Below the pieces are notes generated by a model. It ran no database searches and had not been told where the DNA came from. It saw only the letters and a program-made list of their open reading frames with translations. A DNA stretch of 64,000 nucleotides from Berkiella sp963803015. Its GTDB lineage: Bacteria > Pseudomonadota > Gammaproteobacteria > Berkiellales > Berkiellaceae. The DNA lies in NCBI GenBank assembly GCA_963803015.1, contig CAWDKV010000003.1, forward strand, positions 372,001 through 436,000. Reading direction: 5' to 3'. The number at the start of each line of letters is the position of its first letter. Within the stretch, counting starts at the first letter, position 1. The position numbers and the translations under genes are program-made. Shown here piece after piece: positions 8,843-16,906 of this stretch.

Positions 8843-9799
8843 ATGCCCACATCGCCCATGCCAAAACTAATGGCGTATCCTTCTCCTAAGCCCACAAAGC
8901 GCGAAATTGTCCTAAAATGGCTTGGCAGGATTGTCTCCAAAAGCGTTGAATTTTTCATTCATAGCATGATGCTTTCTCTGTTTTGTACGGTTGGGTGGGT
9001 ATTAAGCCAAACTTTTGTTGGCGCGCATTTAATTCCTGCTCTTAAGAAATTGATGACGAGCTACTCTGCAATGATACTCCCAACAGCACTTGCCCCGTGG
9101 GGAGGTTGGATACTCCTCGGGGGAATTGGCGCTATCATGGCAGGAAATTTTCTTTTTGCCGTTTTATCCGGAACTCTGCTAGATAAAAATAATCATCAAC
9201 GCTCCTATGGCACGTGGCTTTATATAGGGGTGAGTTGGCTTGCCCCGGCAATCAAATTTACTTTTAGTCATGCTAAAGGAGCTGAGATTGGTTCAGCGCT
9301 GATATGGACGGGGATCTTAGGAGGCGGCTTAGGTATTTTAACTTCGAGTCTTGTGCCGATATTAGATAATCCCATGAAGCGCCAAGAAATCCTAGTCAAG
9401 TTGATGCAGTTTGCAGCGCAGACACTGATCCCTGCTCTGCAAAAAGGCTATCAAAAAATTTCACATTGGTTTAATGAAAACATTTATCCGATTGTCGAGC
9501 GCTTTATCCCCAAAGAGATAACGCCAGAACCTCCACCTATTTCTGCGCCTTTGCCACCACAAAGATTTGAAGACGCAGTACCAGCTGCGCCTCAAAGCAT
9601 TGAAGAAGTGGCAGCGCAAGTGCCCATTGTTGCTCTTCCTGCCTCTTTGCCGCCGCAAAGAGTTGAAGGCGCCCTACCAGCGCCCGTTGTGTCACTCCCT
9701 GCGCCCGCTCCTCGAAGCATTGAAGAGGTGACGCCTGTTTTACCTGAGCTACCAGCTGAGATTGACTCTGATCCTTCGCGTCAACGATTAGTGCCTTAA
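8843..9799 (+). CDS. Hypothetical multi-pass membrane protein with proline-rich repeated tail (copy 1)
   Basis: I do not recognise this 318-aa protein. The first about 215 residues contain roughly four hydrophobic segments, including one starting FFIHSMMLSLFCTVGWVL and a Gly-rich one around WILLGGIGAIMAG. The last 90 residues are Pro/Ala/Glu-rich, with an imperfect duplication of LPPQRxExA...SIEEV. ATG 8843 is chosen because AGGTG lies five bases upstream; an in-frame TTG at 8789 is possible but lacks a ribosome site. The next gene is a shorter paralogue (shared pattern S/TFxGxxLxPAL, tLLDxx, WLAP/WILP), so the pair arose by tandem duplication. The tail may be cytosolic or periplasmic; a secreted role is speculation. 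Confidence 0.7.
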   Translation: MPTSPMPKLMAYPSPKPTKREIVLKWLGRIVSKSVEFFIHSMMLSLFCTVGWVLSQTFVGAHLIPALKKLMTSYSAMILPTALAPWGGWILLGGIGAIMAGNFLFAVLSGTLLDKNNHQRSYGTWLYIGVSWLAPAIKFTFSHAKGAEIGSALIWTGILGGGLGILTSSLVPILDNPMKRQEILVKLMQFAAQTLIPALQKGYQKISHWFNENIYPIVERFIPKEITPEPPPISAPLPPQRFEDAVPAAPQSIEEVAAQVPIVALPASLPPQRVEGALPAPVVSLPAPAPRSIEEVTPVLPELPAEIDSDPSRQRLVP

Positions 9800-9800
9800 G

Positions 9801-10475
9801 TTGAGGCTTTTCAAGTTGCTGAAAAAGGGAGCGCAATTTTTAAAAAAAGTGTGGCGTAGTCTTTTTGTAGGGCTTCCCGTTTCTGTGTTGTTGACTTTTG
9901 GTCTGTGGGTCAAGACAAGCTTTATTGGTCAGCTCTTGTTACCCGCACTATGGGATATCGGCATGGCAACGGTGAAACTCATTGTGCCAACCTTTTTAGC
10001 ACCTTATGCCAGCATCATATTAGCGACGAGTTTATTATTACCCCCTGCCTATACCGTCGCGATGGCTTATTTGACAGACACCTTGTTGGATTATCCCGCT
10101 GCCAGATACAAAGCGCCTTTTTATTGGACCACGCATTGGATATTACCTTGTGTTTCTTTTCTTTTCGCTTACCCAGGATTAGGTTTTAAAATGGCATTAG
10201 GTTTGAGCGCATTGCTTGCGACAACAACAAGTTTGGCTGCAGAACTCTGGATAGAAGGGTTAGATCCGCAGGCGTCTAAAAAGAAGGACAACCCTGCTGC
10301 TGTACCGCCTCCAAACCAAGCAAGTGCAGCATTAACGGCAGAGAGAATTGCCTCACCCGTACCTGCATTACTTCATGATTTTTCTGCAAGTGGCGAGAGA
10401 GAGAGGCGCCAAGAAGCAGCAGACAATAATGAGTTAATAAACTTAAACAATAGATCTGCACCCCCTCGACCTTAG
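9801..10475 (+). CDS. Hypothetical membrane protein with Pro/Ala-rich tail (copy 2)
   Basis: A 224-aa paralogue of the preceding gene. It has a basic N-terminus (RLFKLLKKGAQFLKKVWR), then hydrophobic segments around FVGLPVSVLLTFGLWV, FLAPYASIILATSLLL and HWILPCVSFLFAYPGLGF. The tail is hydrophilic and enriched in Pro and Ala. The likely start is TTG 9801, one base after the upstream stop; an internal GTG (KKV-W) is an alternative. Close spacing suggests cotranscription with copy 1. Function unknown. Confidence 0.6.
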   Translation: MRLFKLLKKGAQFLKKVWRSLFVGLPVSVLLTFGLWVKTSFIGQLLLPALWDIGMATVKLIVPTFLAPYASIILATSLLLPPAYTVAMAYLTDTLLDYPAARYKAPFYWTTHWILPCVSFLFAYPGLGFKMALGLSALLATTTSLAAELWIEGLDPQASKKKDNPAAVPPPNQASAALTAERIASPVPALLHDFSASGERERRQEAADNNELINLNNRSAPPRP

Positions 10476-10524
10476 AAGCGAGTACGCCAGTAATCACGCT
10501 TAAAAATAATCAAGAAAAGTTGTC

Positions 10525-10552
10525 TTGTTATTTTGTTATTTTTCGGTATCAT
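10525..10552 (+). promoter_or_regulatory. Promoter of tRNA-Lys
   Basis: TTGTTA (10525-10530), 16-bp spacer, TATCAT (10547-10552), about 20 bp before the mature tRNA 5' end. Confidence 0.5.
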
Positions 10553-10572
10553 ACAGCCCTTATCTCATATTG

Positions 10573-10648
10573 GGGCCGTTAGCTCAGGTGGTAGAGCAGC
10601 AGACTTTTAATCTGTTGGTCCATGGTTCGAATCCATGACGGCCCACCA
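10573..10648 (+). tRNA. tRNA-Lys (anticodon TTT)
   Basis: Complete cloverleaf: acceptor GGGCCGT/ACGGCCC, D arm GCTC...GAGC, anticodon stem GCAGA/TCTGT with loop CTTTTAA (anticodon TTT, lysine), T arm CATGG-TTCGAAT-CCATG, and an encoded CCA end. No introns or irregularities. Confidence 0.97.
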
Positions 10649-11024
10649 GATCTTCTTTTTCCTTTCTTAATAAATCTCCCAACTTACAACAAAAAAATAT
10701 TTTTAAAAAAGTGTGTAATCACTTGTGTATCTTCCCTCGTGTTGTGCTAATCTAACAAGGAACTTTAGGAAAATTAGTAGTTCATTTTCTTACTTTTGTT
10801 CGAAGATTAGATTTAATTGATATCAGTTTTGACATTGTGGCATGAGTAGATTGGTTTTTTTATTCGCAAATGTACTCTTATCGCAATCTTAGTTGAAATA
10901 CTAATGAAATTTGATCTACTTTTCGATTATAGGTGGGGGCGTTGAGTGCGTTTTAAGCAGATTAACTCGCCCTTGTAGTATAACGGTTTCTTTTTTATTT
11001 AGGACTTTTATAAGGACATTTTTC
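10649..11024. other. AT-rich intergenic region upstream of the major outer membrane protein gene
   Basis: About 375 bp without a supportable gene. It follows the tRNA-Lys and holds T-rich runs, and presumably the promoter and long 5' leader of the outer membrane protein gene. A TTGACA occurs at about 10829-10834 but has no good -10 at 17 bp; a TATAAC at 10979-10984 lacks a clear -35. No promoter is called. Confidence 0.5.
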
Positions 11025-12059
11025 ATGATGAAAAAAGCACTCAAAGTCACGTTTGGCGCAATCTTGGCAGCGGGTACCCTCGGCACAGCACAAGCTAACA
11101 TGGCTGATATGTTTGATCATGTTGGCGCGCACGTAACGGGCACGTACTCTAAAGCTAGCAACAATGGCATGAGTTATGGTGACACTTTTGTCGCTTTCCC
11201 TACAGCTGCCGGTGGTGGTAGATTTGGCCAGCCCGTGTTTGTTGGCAGTAAGCATGATTGGGATTGGGGTGCAGGTCTTATGTATGGTTTTAGCGAACAT
11301 ACTAGCCTTTACTTCAACTACGAACATTATTCTGATGGTTCAGACAGCAACGCTGTGAATGTTAGAAACCTCGGTGTATCCGCTCCTCTTATGGGCGCTG
11401 GTAACCCAGTTTCTACTGCTGCAACGGGTCACTCTTCTAACAAGACCAATGAATATGAATTGGGTTTAGCGCACAAATGGGCGCAAAGTCCTAAATTCTG
11501 TATCGATTACAAAGCCCAATTACAATGGGATACCTATGACAGAGAATTCTATGAAACAAATGATGGGGACAACGGTGACTTTGCTCGTCGTACCACCACC
11601 AATAGCTTCAAAGGTTTTGGTCCTGGTGTAGGCTTAATGGCTCATGCTAGACCTTTATCACATTGCCCAACATTTGGTCTGTTTGCAGGCGGTGTCGGTT
11701 CTGCAATGTATGGTAAAAATGAATTTTCATCTGTAGCGGTTAACCAAGCTACATTCCTCACAGGTGTCTTCCCAGACAACTCTCATTCAATTGTTGGAAA
11801 GCTGGACGTTAAGTTCGGTGTTGACTATGTCAACAACTTTGCAATGGATGGTTGCAAGATTCCTTATGGATTGGCTCTTGGTATGCGTTACATGAATGCG
11901 TTTAACGTATTCAAAAATGGTAATACTTATGCTGGCCCATTGAACGTTTCTCCAACAGGGGCTATTGCTTCTGATAGATTCACATTCCTTGGCAGCACCG
12001 CTAATGACTTCGGTCGTTTCGGACCTTTCTTGACATTCAATGTGGGTGGTGTGGCTTAA
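11025..12059 (+). CDS. Legionella-type major outer membrane protein (MOMP family)
   Basis: Outer-membrane beta-barrel protein resembling the Legionella pneumophila MOMP family (porin; in Legionella also a surface adhesin). The signal peptide is MMKKALKVTF...GTAQA, cleaved before NMADMFDHVG. Alternating aromatic and Gly-rich strands follow, with a C-terminal strand ending FGRFGPFLTFNVGGVA. Cys occur in FCIDYKAQL, SHCPTFGLFAGG and DGCKIPYG, the kind of Cys that are cross-linked in Legionella MOMP. The start is ATG 11025 with AAGGA (11012-11016) eight bases upstream; a longer frame back to 10911 would lose the signal peptide. The 344-aa gene stands alone with its own terminator, suggesting high expression. 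Confidence 0.85.
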   Translation: MMKKALKVTFGAILAAGTLGTAQANMADMFDHVGAHVTGTYSKASNNGMSYGDTFVAFPTAAGGGRFGQPVFVGSKHDWDWGAGLMYGFSEHTSLYFNYEHYSDGSDSNAVNVRNLGVSAPLMGAGNPVSTAATGHSSNKTNEYELGLAHKWAQSPKFCIDYKAQLQWDTYDREFYETNDGDNGDFARRTTTNSFKGFGPGVGLMAHARPLSHCPTFGLFAGGVGSAMYGKNEFSSVAVNQATFLTGVFPDNSHSIVGKLDVKFGVDYVNNFAMDGCKIPYGLALGMRYMNAFNVFKNGNTYAGPLNVSPTGAIASDRFTFLGSTANDFGRFGPFLTFNVGGVA

Positions 12060-12075
12060 GCCCTTCACTCTTAAG

Positions 12076-12105
12076 AAACGGGAGCTTTTGCTCCCGTTTT
12101 TTTTT
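12076..12105 (+). terminator. Strong intrinsic terminator after the MOMP gene
   Basis: Ten-bp stem AAACGGGAGC/GCTCCCGTTT around a TTTT loop, followed by a run of T to 12105. The symmetric stem may also serve the convergent tgt transcript. Confidence 0.95.
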
Positions 12106-12111
12106 AGTAAA

Positions 12112-13257
12112 TTAAATTAGCCCGCATAATATTTCAGTTCGAAGTCTGGTCATTAAATCTAACATAAAATAAACATTGTGCTGCGTTGCCAGAACTGCCG
12201 CAGTTGGTTCATTTGCTTTAAATAAATGATGTAAATAAGCTCTGCTGTAATGCTCGCAAGTGGGGCAAGCGCATTCTTCGGCGATGGGAAAAAATTCTTT
12301 GGCATGTAGTTGGCGCACTATTTTAAGTGGACCTTCTTTGGTGAAAACCATACCGTGCCTGGCAACTTTAGTAGGATAAGCGCTATCAAAAGTGTCGATG
12401 CCAAATGGAACACAATCAATGACCGAAGGAATATCGCCAATTCCCAGTAAGTGAATAGGTTTTTCAGGAGGCAAATGAGGGGTCGTCCCGTCAACGGTTT
12501 CCCGCAATTGTTGATGATCGCAACCTAATGAACCACCAATCGCCCAGCCATCAAACTCATGTTGCGATAAAATCTGGCAGCTTTTTTGGCGTAACGCCAA
12601 ATCTGTTCCACCGTGGATCACGGCAAACATCGCTTGATTTTGGGGTTGCTTTAAATGAGTATGCAACGATCGCAGCTCCCAACGATGCGTACGCTCAAAA
12701 GATTTTTGTAACGCTGCCTCATCAACATGAAAAGGTAAGAGTTCATCCAGGGGAATAATGATATCGGCCCCTAGATCTTTTTGTGCTTGCACAGAAGTCT
12801 CAGGTGTTAAAACAATTTTCTCGCCATTACGGTACGATCGAAAAATGACGCCATCTTCTGTCACTTTTAATACAGAATTGGGATGTTTTTTTCCGCCTTG
12901 ACCTTTGAGTTCTTTTGCAACATCGCCATAAGCCAAACTAAATACTTGAAAGCCACCAGAATCGGTGATAATTGGTGCGCGTCGTTGAATAAAATGATGT
13001 AAGCCACCCGCTTCTTTTATGACTTGCGTGCCAGGTTGCACCATCAAATGATAAGTATTACAAAACATCAGCTGCAATTTATCGACCAGTTGATGGTTTT
13101 GTAAGGCTTTTAAACTACCATTTGTACCTACTGAGACGAAATTGGGCGTATCAATTATCCCATGTGGCGTATGGATCCGACCTACCCGAGCGCGCGAACG
13201 CTTAGATTGATAAAGAATTTCAAAGCGGAATGCTGTTTCAATGTTTGAATAAATCAT
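12112..13257 (-). CDS. tgt: tRNA-guanine transglycosylase of the queuine-using (Chlamydia-like) type
   Basis: Exchanges G34 of His, Asp, Asn and Tyr tRNAs for a queuosine base. Catalytic residues are present: D99 in TDSGGFQVFS, the nucleophile D291 in GIDTFDSAYPTK, and the zinc cluster C329, C331, C334 with a later His near 360. The substrate pocket departs from ordinary bacterial Tgt. Where preQ1-specific enzymes have GGLAVGE and DECTPY, this has GGSLGC (241-246) and DELLPF (171-176), so the positions of Zymomonas V233 and C158 are Gly and Leu. As I recall them, eukaryotic and Chlamydia enzymes also have Gly there and accept queuine. The 381-aa protein overlaps the upstream yhhQ as ATGA. Substrate choice is inference from these residues and the neighbour. 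Confidence 0.9.
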   Translation of the reverse strand: MIYSNIETAFRFEILYQSKRSRARVGRIHTPHGIIDTPNFVSVGTNGSLKALQNHQLVDKLQLMFCNTYHLMVQPGTQVIKEAGGLHHFIQRRAPIITDSGGFQVFSLAYGDVAKELKGQGGKKHPNSVLKVTEDGVIFRSYRNGEKIVLTPETSVQAQKDLGADIIIPLDELLPFHVDEAALQKSFERTHRWELRSLHTHLKQPQNQAMFAVIHGGTDLALRQKSCQILSQHEFDGWAIGGSLGCDHQQLRETVDGTTPHLPPEKPIHLLGIGDIPSVIDCVPFGIDTFDSAYPTKVARHGMVFTKEGPLKIVRQLHAKEFFPIAEECACPTCEHYSRAYLHHLFKANEPTAAVLATQHNVYFMLDLMTRLRTEILCGLI

Positions 13258-13919
13258 GCTTTCACAAAAAATTGTTTACTGAGAAAAGACCAAGGCAGCG
13301 TGTTGGCAATGGCAAGGAGCTTAATGCAATAACTGACCATCATAATTTCAACTAAGGCCCCTACCAAGCCGTAGAGTCCGAGGAAACCAAATAATAAAGT
13401 ATCTATACATTGACTCACACATAACGTAAAAGCACTTGCTCCTATCATTGGCAGATGAGGCAAGTTTTTGCGCAGCTGATGAAAAAGATAACTATCGAAT
13501 TGCTGAACAATAAAAAAAGTAGTGAGTGAGGCTAAAATAATGCGCGGTGTGGGACTCAGCAAAAAAAGATAAGCGTTTTGCGTTTGATCATAAGGACTCG
13601 GAACATAAGAAAGATGAATATAGGCCATGATGGCAAAGAAAAATAGGCAGGAAAAACTGGCCCAAATCGCTTGTTGCGCTGCTTGTCGGCCAAATTTTTC
13701 TTGTAGTAAATTGAGACCTAATAAACTACCAATAGCGAAAATATCGCTGGCGGTTGCATTAAAGCTTAAAAGGCTGATTTGTTTGAGGACAAATAAATTA
13801 GCTATTAAACTTAATACTGCTATCCAAGCAGTCAAAGCACTTTGTCCTAAGTAGCGAAAAAACCACGCAAAAAGCGTTAGCAAACCGCAACTTGTTAAAA
13901 ATAGCGTTAAATTCAACAC
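13254..13919 (-). CDS. yhhQ: YhhQ family queuosine-precursor transporter
   Basis: Six-or-so-helix membrane transporter (221 aa) of the YhhQ/DUF165 (VUT_1) family, which imports queuosine precursors (preQ0/preQ1, or queuine in some pathogens). Family hallmarks are ANLFVLKQI (41-49), the ATASD...GS..GLNLLQEKFG block, and FFIVQQFDSYLFHQL. It is the first gene of a two-gene unit; its TGA overlaps the tgt start, so transporter and enzyme are translationally coupled. A good promoter lies about 40 bp upstream. No preQ1 riboswitch is evident in the leader. Confidence 0.9.
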   Translation of the reverse strand: MLNLTLFLTSCGLLTLFAWFFRYLGQSALTAWIAVLSLIANLFVLKQISLLSFNATASDIFAIGSLLGLNLLQEKFGRQAAQQAIWASFSCLFFFAIMAYIHLSYVPSPYDQTQNAYLFLLSPTPRIILASLTTFFIVQQFDSYLFHQLRKNLPHLPMIGASAFTLCVSQCIDTLLFGFLGLYGLVGALVEIMMVSYCIKLLAIANTLPWSFLSKQFFVKA

Positions 13920-13955
13920 CTTAGGTGTTTTTCCTCTGCAATAAATCGGTTAGCT

Positions 13956-13984
13956 ATGATACCCGACTTACTTTTATATGTAAA
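13956..13984 (-). promoter_or_regulatory. Promoter of yhhQ-tgt
   Basis: Read on the minus strand: TTTACA (13984-13979), a 17-bp spacer and TATCAT (13961-13956). It lies just upstream of the yhhQ start at 13919. Confidence 0.6.
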
Positions 13985-14028
13985 TAATTCACGCCATCCT
14001 AAAGATGGTGCGAAAAATGAATACTCTT

Positions 14029-15447
14029 TCAATTCACCGTTGCTATCCGTTGCCGCTTAGGAGCGTGGATTAATAGTACGGGTAGTAAAATGATGCCCAT
14101 GCCTATAATTAAAAATCCTTCATACATCATGACATCCCCGATTTCGACCTTATTGATGGGTGGCACAAATCCTAATAAAACGATCAAAATACTCACCAAA
14201 AAGCCACTGCCAGCGGCTAACCATATTCCCCAGTTACCGCCAGGAATTTTAAAAGGTCGCGGTGTATTGGCCTTGGTGTAGCGCAAAGAGATAGCAGCGG
14301 CAAATAAAATGGCATACATTAAGAGTGAGAGCTGCGCGGCGAGTGAAGAGAGCCCAAAATAAGCTCCTTCAATCGTAGGTAGTAAAACATACACCAAAGT
14401 TAACACGCTGCAGAGTGTGCCTTGGGTTAAGAGCATGGCATATGGGACACCATAACGATTGGTTTTGGCGAGAAAGGAAGGTAATAAACCATCGTCTGCT
14501 GCAGCAAAGAGCCCTTTGGTAGGACCAATGATCCAAGTAGCGACAGCACTAATACCACCAATCACGATTGCTACAGCGACAAGAGGCCCCAGCCAAGGGA
14601 CATTGAATTCAATAGAAAATAAGCTAAAAGCTTGGATAATACCGGTTAGATTAGTTAATTTATCCTGAGGCACCACTACTGCGACCGCCAATGACGCTAA
14701 AATAAGACTCAGTAAAATTAAGACGGCAGAAATTAATAAGGCTCGGGGGTAATCTTTTTTAGGATTATTCACTTCCAGAGCATGCACGGAAGACATTTCT
14801 AATCCGAGTAAGCTATAAATTAGTTGTGAGAAGAAAACAAATTCTGTGATCCCTTTAATATTGGGAAAAAGACTAGAAAAGGATAAGGTCACTTCAGAAG
14901 TATTGCCGCGTTTTAACCAGACATACATTAAGCCAATAATCAGAATCATGGGGCCTAAGGTACCAATTAAAGAGCCAAAGGTGCTGACTGCACTTGAAAT
15001 CCGCATCCCAAAGAAATTTAGCAGTGTGCATCCCCAAAAAGTGGCTAAGACCACAGTCGTGATAAAAGTGGGATTCTCAACCAGTTTGGGATCAATTAAA
15101 TAGGCAATCGTGCTGGCAATCAGGGTCAAAATGGTGGGGTACCACACTACATTGTAAATCCATTGCAAATACACAACGCATAATCCCCACTTGGGGCCAA
15201 AAGCGGTTTTGACCCAGCAATAAATACCGCCCTTTTCTGGCCAGGTTGTTGCAAGCTCGGCTGTTATGAGAGCCGTGGGAATAAAAAAGGTAAGGGCCGC
15301 AATAATATAGAGTGTGACTAAAGCAAAACCAAAACTGGCTGCCATCGGGAGGGTACGAATGCTGTCAACGGCAATCACGTTAATCATCACAAGAGAGAAC
15401 ACGCTGAGTACCCGTTTGGGCATGTAGCTAGAATTGGCGGTGGACAT
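14029..15447 (-). CDS. APC superfamily amino acid permease (GadC-like antiporter family)
   Basis: A 472-aa inner-membrane transporter with about 12 hydrophobic segments. The first unwound-helix region reads VIAVDSIRTLPMAASFG, and ELATTWPEKGGIYCWVKTAFG is the family signature after helix 2. This pattern is closest to the glutamate:GABA antiporter (GadC/YjeM-like) branch of the APC superfamily, which is expanded in Legionella and Coxiella. Substrate cannot be assigned. It is transcribed divergently from slyD, and its ribosome site is weak. Confidence 0.85.
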   Translation of the reverse strand: MSTANSSYMPKRVLSVFSLVMINVIAVDSIRTLPMAASFGFALVTLYIIAALTFFIPTALITAELATTWPEKGGIYCWVKTAFGPKWGLCVVYLQWIYNVVWYPTILTLIASTIAYLIDPKLVENPTFITTVVLATFWGCTLLNFFGMRISSAVSTFGSLIGTLGPMILIIGLMYVWLKRGNTSEVTLSFSSLFPNIKGITEFVFFSQLIYSLLGLEMSSVHALEVNNPKKDYPRALLISAVLILLSLILASLAVAVVVPQDKLTNLTGIIQAFSLFSIEFNVPWLGPLVAVAIVIGGISAVATWIIGPTKGLFAAADDGLLPSFLAKTNRYGVPYAMLLTQGTLCSVLTLVYVLLPTIEGAYFGLSSLAAQLSLLMYAILFAAAISLRYTKANTPRPFKIPGGNWGIWLAAGSGFLVSILIVLLGFVPPINKVEIGDVMMYEGFLIIGMGIILLPVLLIHAPKRQRIATVN

Positions 15448-15534
15448 GATATTTTGCTCGCAAAGGTTGTATGTTCCAATGTACTAGTTCGTTAGTGCAA
15501 TGATAGTAACATAGCGCAGAAAAGGCAAGTTTTT

Positions 15535-15563
15535 TTGAGAAGAGAATGACAAGTGGTTATTAT
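15535..15563 (+). promoter_or_regulatory. Promoter of slyD
   Basis: TTGAGA (15535-15540), a 17-bp spacer, TATTAT (15558-15563), about 45 bp before the slyD start. Confidence 0.6.
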
Positions 15564-15606
15564 CGGTCAACGCTATACCGTAAAGATTGTATAAAGAGAG
15601 AAATCG

Positions 15607-16071
15607 ATGGAGATCACGAAGAATAAGGTAGTTACCTTTAGCTTTGTCATGAACGATGAGGCGGGAAATACGCTAGATGGATCATTCAATGAAGAAATAG
15701 TCTATTTGCATGGATACCATCATATCCTCCCCACCCTGGAAGAAGGGTTAGCAGGAAAAAAGAAGGGAGAAAGTGTCACCATCATCCTCCCCCCTGAAAA
15801 AGGCTATGGTTTACGCGAAGAGCAGTTGGTTCAATCTGTACCGCGCACACAATTTGCAGAGGCAGGCACACTAAAAGTGGGCATGAAAGTTTTTTCGCCT
15901 GATAATCAAGATTTTGTCATGACTGTCGTCGGGGTAGACGAAGAGAAAGTGGTGTTAGATGCCAATCATCCTTTAGCGGGTAAAACGCTGCAGTTTGTAA
16001 TATCCATCATCGATGTTAGAGAAGCTTCTGCTGCTGAAATTGCAAAACAAATAGTCATTCCAAACAGTTAG
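15607..16071 (+). CDS. slyD: FKBP-type peptidyl-prolyl isomerase, SlyD family
   Basis: Cytosolic prolyl isomerase and chaperone. It starts with KVVTFSFVMNDEAGNTLD, has the FKBP halves split by an insert-in-flap chaperone domain (about 70-125, PEKGYGLREEQLVQSVPR), and returns with the signature DANHPLAGKTLQF. At 154 aa it lacks the His/Cys-rich metal-binding tail of E. coli SlyD, so nickel-insertion roles are unlikely. AGAGAG is the ribosome site. Confidence 0.9.
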   Translation: MEITKNKVVTFSFVMNDEAGNTLDGSFNEEIVYLHGYHHILPTLEEGLAGKKKGESVTIILPPEKGYGLREEQLVQSVPRTQFAEAGTLKVGMKVFSPDNQDFVMTVVGVDEEKVVLDANHPLAGKTLQFVISIIDVREASAAEIAKQIVIPNS

Positions 16072-16116
16072 GGCCCGCGCATAAATAACCTGTGCAGGTT
16101 ATTTATGCGCAGGCCC
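16071..16116. repeat. Near-perfect 46-bp inverted repeat after slyD
   Basis: Two 21-base arms (GGGCC-C-GCGCATAAATAACCT and its complement) differ by one mismatch and enclose a four-base loop. There is no T tract, so it is not a typical intrinsic terminator, though it could form a strong RNA hairpin at the slyD 3' end or extrude as a cruciform. Confidence 0.75.
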
Positions 16117-16183
16117 TTAACTTTCTCCTTTCACAGCCGATATAACACCATAGGCCTCGCCTCTTAAGCGACAAGGTGTGATA

Positions 16184-16873
16184 ATGAAAGATTACTGTAA
16201 GTACCAACAGAGCCTTTTGGCATTAGAATTGCCATTTGCGCAATTACGGATCCCCGCTCCCCATCTTTTTGATACACCTCTTGCTTGGTTAACTTTAAAC
16301 ATGGGATGGCGTAAGACCTATTACGGTTTAAAGATACAAACGGAATATTTAAGAGCGAGGGGGCAGGAACTGTTAGCACTGAATTTGCTAATAAAAAGCT
16401 TAGAAAAAAACACTTTTTGGTTTAATCATACTGTAAAATGGTGGCATTTAATGGCGACCGCCATCCTCATCGCCCAGTCTTTAGAACTCTATTCGCAAGA
16501 AAAAATGTGTTTGCCTCTTCAGCGTTTAATGAAATTAATGGTACTGGGACCTCAACCGTGGTCTGGAAGGGAAGTTGCCTTTTGTTTTGCTACAATGAGT
16601 TTTTGGTCATTTTTATCTGGGAAAAATAATAAAGCGATTGAGCAGGTCAATATTGCCATCCAAGCTGAAAAAACATGGGGATATCCTGAGTATTTGCTAG
16701 GCTGGTATGGCCTTCTTTTAGAAGGGCTCGATCCTGTTCCTCATTTTTTACGAGCAATCAAATGTAACGGACGCTATTGGCAATTATTACAGCATGACCC
16801 TTTGATAGCACAACATCCAGATGTGTTGCAGAAGGTGAAACAGGCCAATGAAAAAACAGAAAAATTATTATAA
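16184..16873 (+). CDS. Hypothetical protein upstream of an IcmD-like gene
   Basis: A 229-aa protein I do not recognise. It is rich in Leu, Trp and aromatic residues and appears largely helical, with pairs such as ELLALNLLIKSLEKN and KNNKAIEQVNIAIQAEKTWG that look TPR-like. There is no signal peptide. ATG 16184 is chosen with AAGGTG (16173-16178) upstream; an in-frame GTG two codons earlier is possible. It ends 33 bp before the IcmD-like gene on the same strand, so the two may be cotranscribed. Confidence 0.65.
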   Translation: MKDYCKYQQSLLALELPFAQLRIPAPHLFDTPLAWLTLNMGWRKTYYGLKIQTEYLRARGQELLALNLLIKSLEKNTFWFNHTVKWWHLMATAILIAQSLELYSQEKMCLPLQRLMKLMVLGPQPWSGREVAFCFATMSFWSFLSGKNNKAIEQVNIAIQAEKTWGYPEYLLGWYGLLLEGLDPVPHFLRAIKCNGRYWQLLQHDPLIAQHPDVLQKVKQANEKTEKLL

Positions 16874-16906
16874 ACTAATATAGATAATTAGGTAGGAGAT
16901 AGGGCT

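Noticed and set aside
10911..11024. N-terminal extension of the outer membrane protein frame
   Set aside because: It would bury the clear signal peptide; the AAGGA site supports ATG 11025.
13920..14028. Possible preQ1 riboswitch upstream of yhhQ
   Set aside because: Only a promoter and a short imperfect hairpin are visible; no preQ1-I or preQ1-II core pattern could be recognised.
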